From Rebecca billardiae RCC1528 (Eukaryota > Haptophyta), in the NCBI GenBank assembly GCA_965240325.2, contig OZ251222.1, forward strand, positions 4,712,001-4,776,000: a DNA stretch of 64,000 nucleotides, written 5' to 3'. The notes beneath the pieces were generated by a model. That model searched no databases. It had not been told where the DNA came from and saw only the letters and a list, made by a program, of their open reading frames with translations. Positions 40,691-50,561 of the stretch are shown here, piece by piece; position 1 is the first letter of the stretch; the number at the start of each line of letters is the position of its first letter. Both the position numbers and the translations under genes were made by a program.

Positions 40691-42420
40691 TCACAGGTTG
40701 CGGCCCTCGATCGAGATGCTCGCCGCCTGAGTTCGCCTGCCCGCCGCGCCCTTCGCGCGCTTGATCGCGAGCACCTTGCCCGTGAGCTTCCCCTTGGTGG
40801 ATTCCTTGTCGTACTTCTTGGAGGGCAGCGGCATCGCCGTGCTCTGCGGCATCAGCCGGAAGTCCATCGGCAGGGCGTCCGGGATGGTGGCGCGGTAGCG
40901 GAAGCCGGGCTCGCCCTCGGCCGCCTCGGTGCGGCTCGCGTCGAAGACGTCGCGCCCGCCCACGTCGTCCGCCGCCGCCGCCGCGCTCGAGGGTCCGGCG
41001 CCGTCGGCGTCCGCGTCGGCCGGCTCGGCGGCGGGCCGTGGCGCGGGCCGCTGCCCGGGCGCGCGCGGCTTAGCCAGCTTGGCCGTGTGCAGCGTGCCCA
41101 CCCCCTTCTTGTACACGGGGCGCATCCACTTCTCGATCAGCGCGACGCACATGCGCTTGTTGTCCGCGGACTCGTCCGAGTGCTTGGAGAGCAGCATCAC
41201 GTACTTGCCCACGCCGCTCGACTTGAGCCGCTCCTGCACGCGCACACAACGCGCACGGCGCGGCGCGCGCGCGCGAGCGAGGTGGCGTGAGCCGGGCGGC
41301 CGGCGGGCGAGGGACGGCGGCTGCCCTAGGTCTCCGCGCCCTCACCCTAACCTAGGCGGGCGAGGGACGGCGGCTGCCCTAGGTCTCCGCGCCCTCACCC
41401 TAACCTAGGCGGGCGAGGGACGGCGGCTGCGCCGTGCGGGCGCGCGGCACGGCCGGCCGCGCGCGGCGCGGCGCGCGCCTTGAAGACGTCGTCGCAGTCG
41501 AAGCGCATGAGCGAGCGCAGCACCGCGCCGCGCACGCTCTCGTTGGGCAGCGTGCCGTCTGACAGCGGCGCGAGCCACTTGGCGAGCGAGCGCAGCGCGC
41601 CGTTGTCGAGCAGAAACTCGTGCAGAAATTCCTTCTGCAGGGTGCTCTCCATCTCGGCCTTGAACGCGACCTGCGGGGGCGGCGCGCGCGTGAGCGGGCG
41701 GCGCGCGGGCGCGCGCGCGCGCGCGCCCGCGCCGCGCCGCGCGCACCTTGCGCACGGCGGGCTTGCGCTCCCGGTGCGCCTCGAAGTCCGAGGCGGCCGC
41801 GTCGTCCATGGCGCGCAGGAAGTGGACGACAGTCGCGACCACCTCCTCCTGCGGCCGCTCGACCTTCTTGCGCCGCGACTTGATGCGCTCGAGCATCGCG
41901 TCGAAGTCGGACTTCGAGCCCGCCTCCACCGCCTGCGGCGCCTCGTGGCTGTCGTCGTCCTCCTCCTCGCCGCCGCCGCCGCCGCCGCCGCCGCCTTCGC
42001 CGCCTTCGCCGCCCGCCGCGTCCGCGTCCGCGTCCGGCGCGCCCGGCATGCCCTCGCCCGCCTCGGCGGCGATGGCCGAGCGCCGCTTGGCGGGGCGGCG
42101 GCGCGCGGCGCCGTCGGCGTCGTCGTCGGCGCCGCCCTTGGCGCGCCGCTTCCGCTTCTTCTCGCCGCCCTCGCCCTCCTCCGCGTCGCGCTTGCGCCGG
42201 CGCTTCTTCTTGGGCTTGGAACCGTCCGCGCCGTCGGCGTCCGCGTCCGCGTCCGCGCCCTCCTCGCCCTCGGCGCTGCGCTTCTTCTTCTTCTTCTTGC
42301 GCTTCTTCTTCTTGCCCTCGCCGTCCGCGCCCGCCGCCGGGTCGTAGTCGTCGTCCTCCGCGTCCGCCCCGTCAGCAGCGTCGGCGTGCTGCGTGAACTC
42401 GCCGTCCGCGTCGCCGCCAT

Positions 42421-42452
<32 letters not shown>

Positions 42453-42826
42453 CCACCGCCGGCCGCATCGCTCGTCTTGCGCAGACGCGAGGGGCGGGGC
42501 TGCGCGTCCTCGCTGCTCTCGTCGGCACCCGGCTCGTCGCCATCGCCCACCGCCTCGGCGCCCTCGCCGGCGTCGCTCTCGTCCCCACCGGCCGCGGCGG
42601 CCGCCCCGGCGCGCGCTTTGCCCCGGCGCGGGATGAAGTCGGACTCGTCGTCGTCGTCGTCGTCGACGTCGTTGTCGTCCTCGCCGGCCGCGGCGGGCCC
42701 GTCGTCGCCAGCCTCAGCGGCATCGTCCACGGCGCCGCCGTCCGCACCACCGTCCGCGCCGCTGGCGTCCTCGCCCGCGTCCTCCGCGTCCGCCCCCGCG
42801 TCCGGCTCGTCGTGTTCGTCCTCCAT
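40691..42826 (-). CDS. IWS1: IWS1/SPN1, transcription elongation factor (Spt6 partner)
   Basis: Exons (minus) 42826-41747, 41670-41479 and 41233-40691, all phase 0, give ~604 residues. The first ~290 residues are acidic Glu/Asp/Ala with Lys/Arg-rich nuclear-localisation-like patches, as in IWS1. The conserved TFIIS-N/LW-like core starts at SDFDAMLERIKSRRKK and runs through VATVVHFLRAMDDAA, VAFKAEMESTLQKEFLHEFL, LRSLAKWLAPLSDGTLPNES, RFDCDDVFK and ERLKSSGVGKYVMLLSKH to LIEKWMRPVYKK. The tail ends in ISIEGRNL, as in other IWS1 proteins. Intron 2 (41478-41234) starts with GC instead of GT and contains a 53-bp tandem repeat; intron 1 is GT-AG. IWS1 binds Spt6 and RNA polymerase II during elongation. 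Confidence 0.88.
41302..41429. repeat. 53-bp tandem repeat inside IWS1 intron 2
   Basis: Period 53 bp (starts at 41302, 41355 and 41408), two full units and a partial third. Each complete unit includes CTCACCCTAACCTAGG, which has one telomere-like CCCTAA. Confidence 0.9.
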
Positions 42827-43048
42827 CTTGGGGCGCCCTCCCCCAGCGCGCGCGCGCGGCGCGCCTCGCGGCCGCCCGCCCCGGTTGCGCTGCGGCGCCC
42901 TCGCGAGACGCGAGTCGCATCAGCTCTGCGTGCGAGACGGCGAGAGCCTGCGCGTGCTCGTCGCGGGCGAGCAAGCCAGCCCGCGCGGGAGCGCCGGCTC
43001 GTGGCCGGGCAGGGCGCGTAAGCGCGCGGCCCGCTCCCGCGACGCGCC
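42827..43048. promoter_or_regulatory. 222-bp shared divergent promoter region of IWS1 and CTR9
   Basis: Two RNA polymerase II elongation factor genes start from opposite sides. The region is GC-rich without an obvious TATA element. Confidence 0.55.
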
Positions 43049-46000
43049 ATGTCAATCCTCATCCCGATCTACGACTCGAACGGCTCCGAGGCGCTCGAGC
43101 TGCCCGTCGACGCTCTGCCGGAGGACGCGTATGAGCTGGTCAGCATCCTGCAGCGCGAGACGGCGCCGCCCGCGCTGTGGATGCAGTGCGCGCTGGCGTA
43201 CTACGCGCAGGGGCGGGGTGAGCAGTTCAAGGCCGTGTGCGAGTCCGGCGCCGACATCCCGGAGGACCTCTTCCCCGACACGCGCGCCGAGCGCGTCGGG
43301 CTCGTGACGGCGCTCGCCGGGTACCACGTCAACCTGGGCGCGTCCACGTCGGACAAGAAGGCGCGGAAGCAGCACTTCGACGCGGCGGCGCAGCACTACT
43401 CGCGGGCGGACACGATCGACATCGGCGACCACCGCATCTGGCTCGGCCGCGGCTTCCTCAACCTGCACCGCGGCGAGCCGGCCAAGGCGCGGCACAACTT
43501 TGAGCAGGCGCTGCGCTCGCGCCCGCTCGAGCCGCTCGCGCTGCTCGGCAAGGCGTGCGTGTGCTACGCGTCGGGCGCGTACCTGGAGGCGCTGCGGCTG
43601 TTCCAGCAGCTCATGACCGTGTGCGCCGCGCCGCCCGCCGGCGTGCGCGTCGGCCTCGGCCTGTGCTACGCGCAGCTGAAGCAGCCGGCGCGCGCGCGCG
43701 CGTGCTTTGAGCGCGCGCTCGAGCTCGACCCGGCGGACGCGCAGGCGGCGCTGGCGCTGGCGCTGGCGGAGCTGAACGAGGGGTGCGGCGCGGGCGGCGC
43801 GTCGGTGCGCTCGGCGGTCGAGCGCCTCGGCGCGCTGCACCGCGCCGACCCCGCCAACCCCAACGTCCTCAACCAGCTCGCCAACCACTTCTTCTACCGC
43901 AAGGAGTTTGACCGCGTCGAGCGGCTCGCGCGGCAGGCGTACCAGGTGACCGGCAACGCGCGCGTGCGCGCCGAGTCGTTCTTCCACCTGGGGCGGGTGC
44001 ACCAGGTGCGCGGCAACGTGGCCGGGGCGCGCCAGTTCTACTCCGAGTCGGCGAAGCACGCGCCCGCCTTCATGCTCGCGCACTACGGCCTCGGGCAGAT
44101 GCACATGCGCGCGGGCGACGCGCGCGCGGCCGCGGACGCGCTCGCGCGCGTCGCCAAGGCGCACCCCAAGGCGCCCGAGCCGCTGCGCGCGCTGGGCGCG
44201 CTGCACGTCGAGGCGAGGCAGCTGGCGGACGCGCAGCGCGTGCTCGAGCGCCTCGTCGCCCTCGACGACGCCGACCCGCACGCCTGGGCCCTCCTCGCCG
44301 AGGTGCTCGTCCGAGCGCCCAACGCGGATGCGGACGTGCTCGGGCGCGCGCTCGGCGCGCTCGCGGCCGCGGTCGACGCGCACCGACAGCGGCGCGAGCC
44401 GACGCCGGCGGCGCTGTGGAACAACATCGGCGTGATCCGCGCGCGGCTGGGGCAGCCCGCCGACGCGGAGGACGCGCTGCAGCGCGCGCTCAAGCTCGCC
44501 GCGCCGCCGCCGCCGCCGCCCGCCGACGCGTCCTCGCCGCCGCCGCCGCCGCCGCCGCCGCTCGGCGCGCCCGCACAGGTGACCACCACGTACAACCTCG
44601 CGCGGCTGCGCGAGCGGCGGCGCGAGTTCGGCGCGGCGGAGGAGCTGTACCGCGCGATCGCGCGCGCGCACCCCACCTACGCCGACGCATTCATCGGCCT
44701 CGCCTCGTGCGCGCTCGCGCGCGGCGAGCGCGCCGAGGCCGAGGCGCGTCTGCGGCAGGCGAGCGCGCTGCAGCCGACGCACGCGGACACGCGATGTGCG
44801 CTCGGCCGGCTGCACGCCGACGTGCGCGAGTGGCACCGCGCGAAGCAGGCGTTCGACTCGGTGCTGCGCGAGGGCTCGGCGGACGACCGGCGCGACGCGT
44901 ACGCCATGATCTCCGTCGCCAACATCTACGCCGCCACCGCCTCCAAGGCGGACGACGCGGACGCGCGCCGCGCGGGCCGTCCGACTAAGCTGGAGCGAGC
45001 GCTTGAGCTCTACCTCAAGGTGCTGGGCAGGGAGCCGACCAACCTGTACGCCGCGCAGGGCGTGGGCGTGGTGCTCGCGGAGAAGGGGTACCTGCAGGAG
45101 GTGCGCGCGCACGCCCGCCGCGGCCGCGCCGCGCCGCCGCCGCCACGCGCCCATCGGCCGCCCACCGCGCGCGCCGCCTCCGCGCCCTCCGCCTCCGCCT
45201 CCGCGCCCTCCGCAGGCCAAGGAGGTGTTCACGCTCGTGCTCGAGGCCGGCGGAGACTCGGACAAGACCGCGGCCTCGGCGAACCTGGCGCACATGCTGA
45301 TGATCGAGCAGCGGTGCGCGCGGATCCGCGCGCGCCGCCGAGGGGCGCCGCCGCGCGCGCCGCCCCGCGCGCCGCCGTGCGCGCGCGCTCACGCGCGCGC
45401 GCGCCGCGTCGGCGCGCTGCGCCGCCCTCGCCCCGCACCAGCCCGGTGCTCGCGATCAAGCTGTACGAGAACAGCCTGCAGCGCGCGGCCGCGCACGGCG
45501 CGGGCACCGGCGGCAACTCCGACGCCGAGCTCGCGCTGCGCGTGCAGCTCGCCCACGCGCAGTACCGCGCGGGCCAGTTCACCGCCTGTCGGCGCACGCT
45601 CGGCCGCGCGCTGCGCGCGTGCCCGCAGCGCGCGCCGCTGTGGTATGACGGCGCGCTCGCGCTGTACCGGGCGGCGTCGGTGACGCACCGCGACGAGCGC
45701 GCGCAGGCGGACGCGCTGCGCACGGCGTCCGCGCAGGTGCAGCTCTCCGCGCGCATCCTCTCGCGCCTCGCGCAGGCGCGCTCGTCCGCGGCCGGCGGCG
45801 GCGCGGCCGCGGGCGAGTGGCGCGATCTCGACGCAATCTCGGCGGCGCACGCCAAGGCGTACGCGGCCAAGTGCGCCGAGCTGCGCGCGCCGCTGCGCGA
45901 GCGGTACAACGACGCGCAGGCGCGGCGGTCGGACGAGGAGGCGCGCGTCGCGCAGATCGCCGAGGCCCTCGAGTCGCAGCGCCGCGCCGAGTCCCGCGCC

Positions 46001-46648
46001 GCCGGCGAGGCGCAGCAGGCCGCCGCCATCGTCGACGCGGCCGCCGAGGCGCGGCTGGCCGAGCAGCGCGCGCGCCAGGCGCAGTTCCTCGAGCAGTGGC
46101 AGCAGGAGAAGGCCAAGGAGCAGGAGGTGGCGGCGCGGCGCGAGCAGCTGCGCCGCGCGCGCGACGACGACGGCGCGTACGCCGCCGAGGACGACGACGC
46201 GCCCGCCGACGGCGCGCCGCGCGCCAAGAAGCCCAAGCGGCGGCGCAAGGCGGACAGGGCCGCCGCCGCGCGCGCGGACGAGTCAGACTCGGAGCCCGAG
46301 CGCGAGGGCGCGGACGCGGCCGACGGCGGCAGCGCGCTCGACGCGGCCGACGCGCTCGACGCGGACGCGGACGCGGAGGCGTACGCCGACGAGGACGGCG
46401 CGGACGGCGGCGCGGACGCCGAGATGCCCGACGCGCGCGCCAACGCGCACGCGCTCTTCGGCGACGACGAGGACGAGGCCGAGCCCGAGGCGGACGCCGA
46501 GGCCGAGGGCGCGCAGCACGCCGCGCCGCACGCGGACGCGGCCGAGCCGGCGGACGACGGCGGCGGCGCGGCCGCCAGGCCGTCGGCTGGCGGCGGCGCG
46601 CGCAAGGCGCGGCGCGTCATCGCGGACGACGACGACGATGACGACTAA
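43049..46648 (+). CDS. CTR9: CTR9, TPR subunit of the Paf1 complex
   Basis: Exons 43049-45100, 45216-45313 and 45442-46648 (phases 0 and 2) give ~1118 residues (human CTR9 1173). The N-terminus (SILIPIYDSNGSEALELP) and following TPR array match the family: HFDAAAQHYSRADTID, WLGRGFLNLHRGEPAKA, ALLGKACVCYASGAYLEALR, RVGLGLCYAQLKQPARAR, NPNVLNQLANHFFYRKEF, GVGVVLAEKGYLQE joined to AKEVFTLVLEAGG, and VLAIKLYENSLQR. A long Glu/Gln/Arg-rich coiled coil follows at ~900-990, then an acidic Asp/Ala/Glu tail with KKPKRRRKADR-type nuclear signals. CTR9 scaffolds Paf1C, which couples elongation to histone modification. Introns are short (115 and 128 bp) with GTGCGC donors. Confidence 0.93.
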   Translation: MSILIPIYDSNGSEALELPVDALPEDAYELVSILQRETAPPALWMQCALAYYAQGRGEQFKAVCESGADIPEDLFPDTRAERVGLVTALAGYHVNLGASTSDKKARKQHFDAAAQHYSRADTIDIGDHRIWLGRGFLNLHRGEPAKARHNFEQALRSRPLEPLALLGKACVCYASGAYLEALRLFQQLMTVCAAPPAGVRVGLGLCYAQLKQPARARACFERALELDPADAQAALALALAELNEGCGAGGASVRSAVERLGALHRADPANPNVLNQLANHFFYRKEFDRVERLARQAYQVTGNARVRAESFFHLGRVHQVRGNVAGARQFYSESAKHAPAFMLAHYGLGQMHMRAGDARAAADALARVAKAHPKAPEPLRALGALHVEARQLADAQRVLERLVALDDADPHAWALLAEVLVRAPNADADVLGRALGALAAAVDAHRQRREPTPAALWNNIGVIRARLGQPADAEDALQRALKLAAPPPPPPADASSPPPPPPPPLGAPAQVTTTYNLARLRERRREFGAAEELYRAIARAHPTYADAFIGLASCALARGERAEAEARLRQASALQPTHADTRCALGRLHADVREWHRAKQAFDSVLREGSADDRRDAYAMISVANIYAATASKADDADARRAGRPTKLERALELYLKVLGREPTNLYAAQGVGVVLAEKGYLQEVRAHARRGRAAPPPPRAHRPPTARAASAPSASASAPSAGQGGVHARARGRRRLGQDRGLGEPGAHADDRAAVRADPRAPPRGAAARAAPRAAVRARSRARAPRRRAAPPSPRTSPVLAIKLYENSLQRAAAHGAGTGGNSDAELALRVQLAHAQYRAGQFTACRRTLGRALRACPQRAPLWYDGALALYRAASVTHRDERAQADALRTASAQVQLSARILSRLAQARSSAAGGGAAAGEWRDLDAISAAHAKAYAAKCAELRAPLRERYNDAQARRSDEEARVAQIAEALESQRRAESRAAGEAQQAAAIVDAAAEARLAEQRARQAQFLEQWQQEKAKEQEVAARREQLRRARDDDGAYAAEDDDAPADGAPRAKKPKRRRKADRAAAARADESDSEPEREGADAADGGSALDAADALDADADAEAYADEDGADGGADAEMPDARANAHALFGDDEDEAEPEADAEAEGAQHAAPHADAAEPADDGGGAAARPSAGGGARKARRVIADDDDDDD

Positions 46649-46965
46649 GCTGCGCGCGCGGAGGGCAGCGCAGCAGCACACTCCGACGAAGGCACGCGCG
46701 CAGCTGTGCGGCTTATTGCGGAACGACTACCGGCAGTCGGCGTCATCGTTGTCACTCATCAGCAGTCTCAGACATGAGACATTGTCAGTTCTCAGAACGT
46801 GATGATGACGCGATTTACGCGCGTGTCCGCCATCGTCATCAACTCAAACTAGGCTAGACTATAACGTCGTAGTCGTAGTATTCTCTATAGCTGCTACACT
46901 GTGCGCTCATTGAATGCGCTGCGCTCAGTTAGGCGGCTCCTAAGTAGTACGGTCGATCATCATCG

Positions 46966-47109
<144 letters not shown>

Positions 47110-47112
47110 TAG

Positions 47113-47397
47113 AAGATGTTGGTCGGTGCACGCGACGCGCCACCCGCGTGCGAGCCGCCGCCGCCGGCGACGCAGGGCCACGAGCCCGGCTGCAGCCATC
47201 TCGCGCGCCCGCGCCTGGCGAAGCAGCCAGGGGGCGCCGGAAACAGCAGATCTCCGCGGCGACAAACCCGGACAGACTGTTTGTCCGGGAGCAGCGCTTT
47301 GAGGCGATGGTCTGGTAGAGGGCGATGTGGCTGATGAGCGGCGCTGGCGCCCGGCGTTCTTGTCGTCCTCTTAGACAATCAGTTATTGTACCAATAA
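47113..47397. mobile_element. Truncated copy of the 13609-14212 TIR element
   Basis: Matches 13925-14212, including the right 79-bp TIR (47319-47397) and the interior CCCGGACA hairpin, with point changes and small indels between. The left half and left TIR are missing; the junction is the (AT)n tract. Confidence 0.85.
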
Positions 47398-47400
47398 CCC

Positions 47401-47403
<3 letters not shown>

Positions 47404-47433
<30 letters not shown>
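47404..47433. repeat. (AT)n microsatellite right of the truncated element
   Basis: 30 bp of AT dinucleotide after CCCCAC at the TIR end. Confidence 0.95.
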
Positions 47434-47435
<2 letters not shown>

Positions 47436-47974
47436 TATTGCTGACGCGATGACGAAGCCCGCGCAGCGCCGGCGGCCGCCGTTCCGCGAAGCTGCGACTG
47501 CGTCCGCGCCGTCCGCCGTCCGCCCCGTTGCACTGTGACTGGCCTGACGATGACTGGGCGCAGGCGGATCGCGAGCGCGCGTGTTAGAACTTGGCTGCGC
47601 GCTGTTGAGTGTTGGCCATGCGCCGGGGGCGGCTCCGGGGCGGGCCGCGCCCCGGTAGCCTGACGAGTGTGATGCTCACTACGAGTCGGTCTACGACCTC
47701 CGCCCCACCGCAGCCCGCGGCGGAGTGGGAACGCCCGCCCTCACCCTGCCGCCGCGCCAGGCCGCCAGGGCTCATGCGCCAGCAGCGTAGTTCAGTGATT
47801 TAGTTCAGCGCCTGCGCCCTATTCATCGCATCGCATCGCATCACTAGTGATCATCTCGCGCCTGCCACGACGCCGAGACGATGACGATGAACCCGCGCGC
47901 CGCCCAGCGCGCTGCTGCGTAGTCGCTCCTCGACGATGCCGATGACTGCCGTGGGCGGCGCTGGTCCCGTCGGC

Positions 47975-49195
47975 TCAGCTGGCACGGCCAGCCGGCGGGG
48001 CCGGGGCGGCGCCCGCGCGAGCATCAGCCGTTCCCACGGCGTGCAGCAGCTCAGCCACCTGCTCCGCCGGGCTCATGCCCGGGCTGCCCACCTGCCGCGC
48101 GCACACGCCACCCACACCGGCCCAGTCCAGCACGTGCTGGAAGACGTCGTCGCGGCAGAAGCTGTCGCAGTACTGGCCCGCGACCGCGATGGCGGGCATG
48201 GGCGAGTACGTCTGGTGCCACCAGCGCGGCGGGATCAGCACGAGCTCGCCCGCGCGCTGCACGCACGAGCGCGCGCCCTCGAGGGCGGCCGAAGGCAGCC
48301 GCGTGTCCGGCAGCAGCAGGCCGGACGCCGGGTCGGCGAGCGTCTCCAGCGCGTCGGAGAGCGCCGACGCGCCCCCTGCCGCAGCTGCTGCGCCCCCTGC
48401 CCCCTCCTCACCGCCCGCCTGCACGCCCTCGAGCTCGTGCAGGGAGCGCGCGCGCGGCGCGCGCGGCGAGCGCCGGGCGAAGAGGTCGTGGTCGGACTGC
48501 CAGCCGGCGGAGAGGGAGGCGCCCTCGTCGCCCCACGCGATCGAAGGCAGCCGGTACGTGCCGAGCCGCGCCGCCTCCTCCGCGCCCGCGTGCGGCGGCA
48601 GGAAGCGCCACAGCTTGGCGCCCTCGAGCGCCGCGTTGGTGCCCACCCACTCGAACGGGTCTGCGTGCAGGGTGGAGCGGCCGCCCTCGCCGGTGAGCAC
48701 GACGCAGCAGCCCTGCGGGCGGAGGCGCGGCGGGAAGTGCGCGAACCAGTCGGGCTCGAACAGCTCGGCGCGGAGCGCCAGCGCGCCCGACGCGTGCAGC
48801 CGCGGCGCCGCCGCCGGCACCAGCTGCTCGTCAAACAGCACGAGGGAGCGCTCGTGGCTCGACTCGAGCGCGAGATCGCACACCTCGCCGAGGCGGGCGC
48901 GGTGCAGCTGCACGCCGGCGTCGGCCGAGCGCACTTGGAACTCGACCTCAGCCGCACCCGCGGCGTCCAGCAGCTCGTCCGCCCAGCGCGCCGCCCCACG
49001 CGCGTCCTGGAAGGCGCTCGTGAGAACGACCGGGCCCTGCCGCAGGCGTGCGTGCAGCTGTGTGCGCGAGAGCGTGCGCGCGTCGAGGCGCGGCACGCGG
49101 CTAGACGTCGCACTCGCCGAGGTCAGAGAGGGTAGCGCGACCAGGGAGCAAAGGAGGCGGAGCCGCGCGGCGGCGCCAGGCGCGCGTCGTGCCAT
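47975..49195 (-). CDS. JmjC/cupin-8-like Fe(II)/2-oxoglutarate oxygenase with signal peptide
   Basis: 406 residues from ATG 49195, no intron. Residues 1-28 form a signal peptide (LRLLCSLVALPSLTSASA). The core matches the cupin-8/JmjC layout: LHARLRQGPVVLTSAF near the start, EPDWFAHFPPRL, then VVLTGEGGRSTLHADPFEWV, where H177 and D179 give the HxD iron motif, GAKLWRFLPP, and GELVLIPPRWWHQTY with the distal His (H327). Together these form the 2-His-1-carboxylate site. With a secretory signal it more likely hydroxylates secretory-pathway or plastid proteins than histones. Gly/Ala low complexity lies at ~260-275. Confidence 0.8.
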   Translation of the reverse strand: MARRAPGAAARLRLLCSLVALPSLTSASATSSRVPRLDARTLSRTQLHARLRQGPVVLTSAFQDARGAARWADELLDAAGAAEVEFQVRSADAGVQLHRARLGEVCDLALESSHERSLVLFDEQLVPAAAPRLHASGALALRAELFEPDWFAHFPPRLRPQGCCVVLTGEGGRSTLHADPFEWVGTNAALEGAKLWRFLPPHAGAEEAARLGTYRLPSIAWGDEGASLSAGWQSDHDLFARRSPRAPRARSLHELEGVQAGGEEGAGGAAAAAGGASALSDALETLADPASGLLLPDTRLPSAALEGARSCVQRAGELVLIPPRWWHQTYSPMPAIAVAGQYCDSFCRDDVFQHVLDWAGVGGVCARQVGSPGMSPAEQVAELLHAVGTADARAGAAPAPPAGRAS

Positions 49196-50561
49196 GCCGC
49201 GTGGACGGGCCGGGCCGTCTTGCTGATGGCGCGATTTTCATAAAAACCGAATGACCATTGACCAGGCGGCGCGGAGAATGACGCACCGATAATAATTCAG
49301 CAGCATGGCGGCCGTGCGTGCCGCCTCAGTAGTCAGTGAGTCAGTGACATATCATCGGTCTATTGAACTGCTAGTAGTACTACAGCGTCAGCTAGATATA
49401 TTATTGCACTTCGAGTACCCCCATACCGTCCCGCGCAGAATTGATGCTGAATGCGGCTACAGTCATACTGTAGTACGCGTCATCACAGCCGACTCAGTAT
49501 GGGGGTCCCCTTACCGCAGTTCAATCTGCTTCGTATGGAAGCAGATTTGACGGCGGCCGCTGCGCGCGCTTTGCGGCCCACCCACGCGCGCCTGGGCGTT
49601 GAACACGGCTTGAGAGTGCCCAGGCATGGTCTGGCTACCCTCAGACAGCCGCCAGCCTAGTACCTCCAGCTTCACCGCCTCCACGATGGCAACGCGCGGC
49701 GGCGCCGAGCTGCCGTCGTGCTGGCTGGGCGCTCGACTGGCCCGCGACACCCGGCTGCACTCCTTGCAGCCGCTTCAAGCACGTGGGCGACCGACAAAGA
49801 TGATTGTAGACAGTGTACATACTGCGCGCGTTACTCTGCGCGCGTTCGCATGACCGATCACGCTGAAAGTGCCCACCAGCCAGCCGCGCGGGACACGCTG
49901 AGGCACGGGTCGGGCTCCTTGGCCTTGCGGCACGCCGCACGCGGTGTGTACACCGAGTGCAAGTCAGGCAGGCGCTTCGCGGGAGTGGTGGTATCGCTTC
50001 TTCGCTTGTCTTGGCGTCGATCGCAGGCGCGACGCGCGTACCCCTCGCAAGTACACCCTCCTCGTGCTCAGTGTCACTCGCGCGGAGCCCACGGTGAGGG
50101 ATCTTGAGCTCGAGGTGCAGCGTACGAGGCTACGGGCGCTGAGTAGCAGCCTACCGACCGGCGCACGGGTGACGACCGTCATCCATTATGTTATGATACC
50201 CCTCCCAGCCTCACGCCGCAGCCTGACGATCACCTCCGCAGCGGTTTGAGCACCATTCCAAATCTGCTTCGTGGCGTGTTCAAACGCTCGTTTGGCACTC
50301 CGTCTGGACGCCGTGGCACGGGAGAAGCCGGGAAGGGCGGTGGCGGCGAGGCTCGGGTCATCGATGGGTATGGTCCCAAAGATGCCCCCAAGCGTGCGCG
50401 CGCCCGCTCGCGCCGTCTACCTGCGCGCCCAGCGCTCCCACGCCGCCGCCCACCCAAATCTGCTTCGTATAGAAGCAGACTGCGGTAAGGGGTCTGCCGA
50501 GTATAATAATAAAGAGCGTGCAATCGCCGGCGAGCCGCTCGACTACGGTCGAACCAGCCCT
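49196..50561. other. Intergenic dominated by a 1-kb TIR element
   Basis: 1.37 kb. Contains the inverted-repeat element 49507-50492 and, just outside it, a 10-bp inverted pair (49417-49426 / 49497-49506, ACCCCCATAC). No protein gene recognised. Confidence 0.6.
49507..50492. mobile_element. Candidate ~1-kb non-autonomous TIR element
   Basis: Left end 49507-49548 and right end 50456-50492 are inverted repeats sharing CCCCTTACCGCAG and AAATCTGCTTC blocks with a few mismatches and a short gap. Each end is itself a small hairpin (AATCTGCTTC...GAAGCAGATT). A third AAATCTGCTTCGT block lies at about 50259-50272. No transposase ORF. Target-site duplication not identified. Confidence 0.6.
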
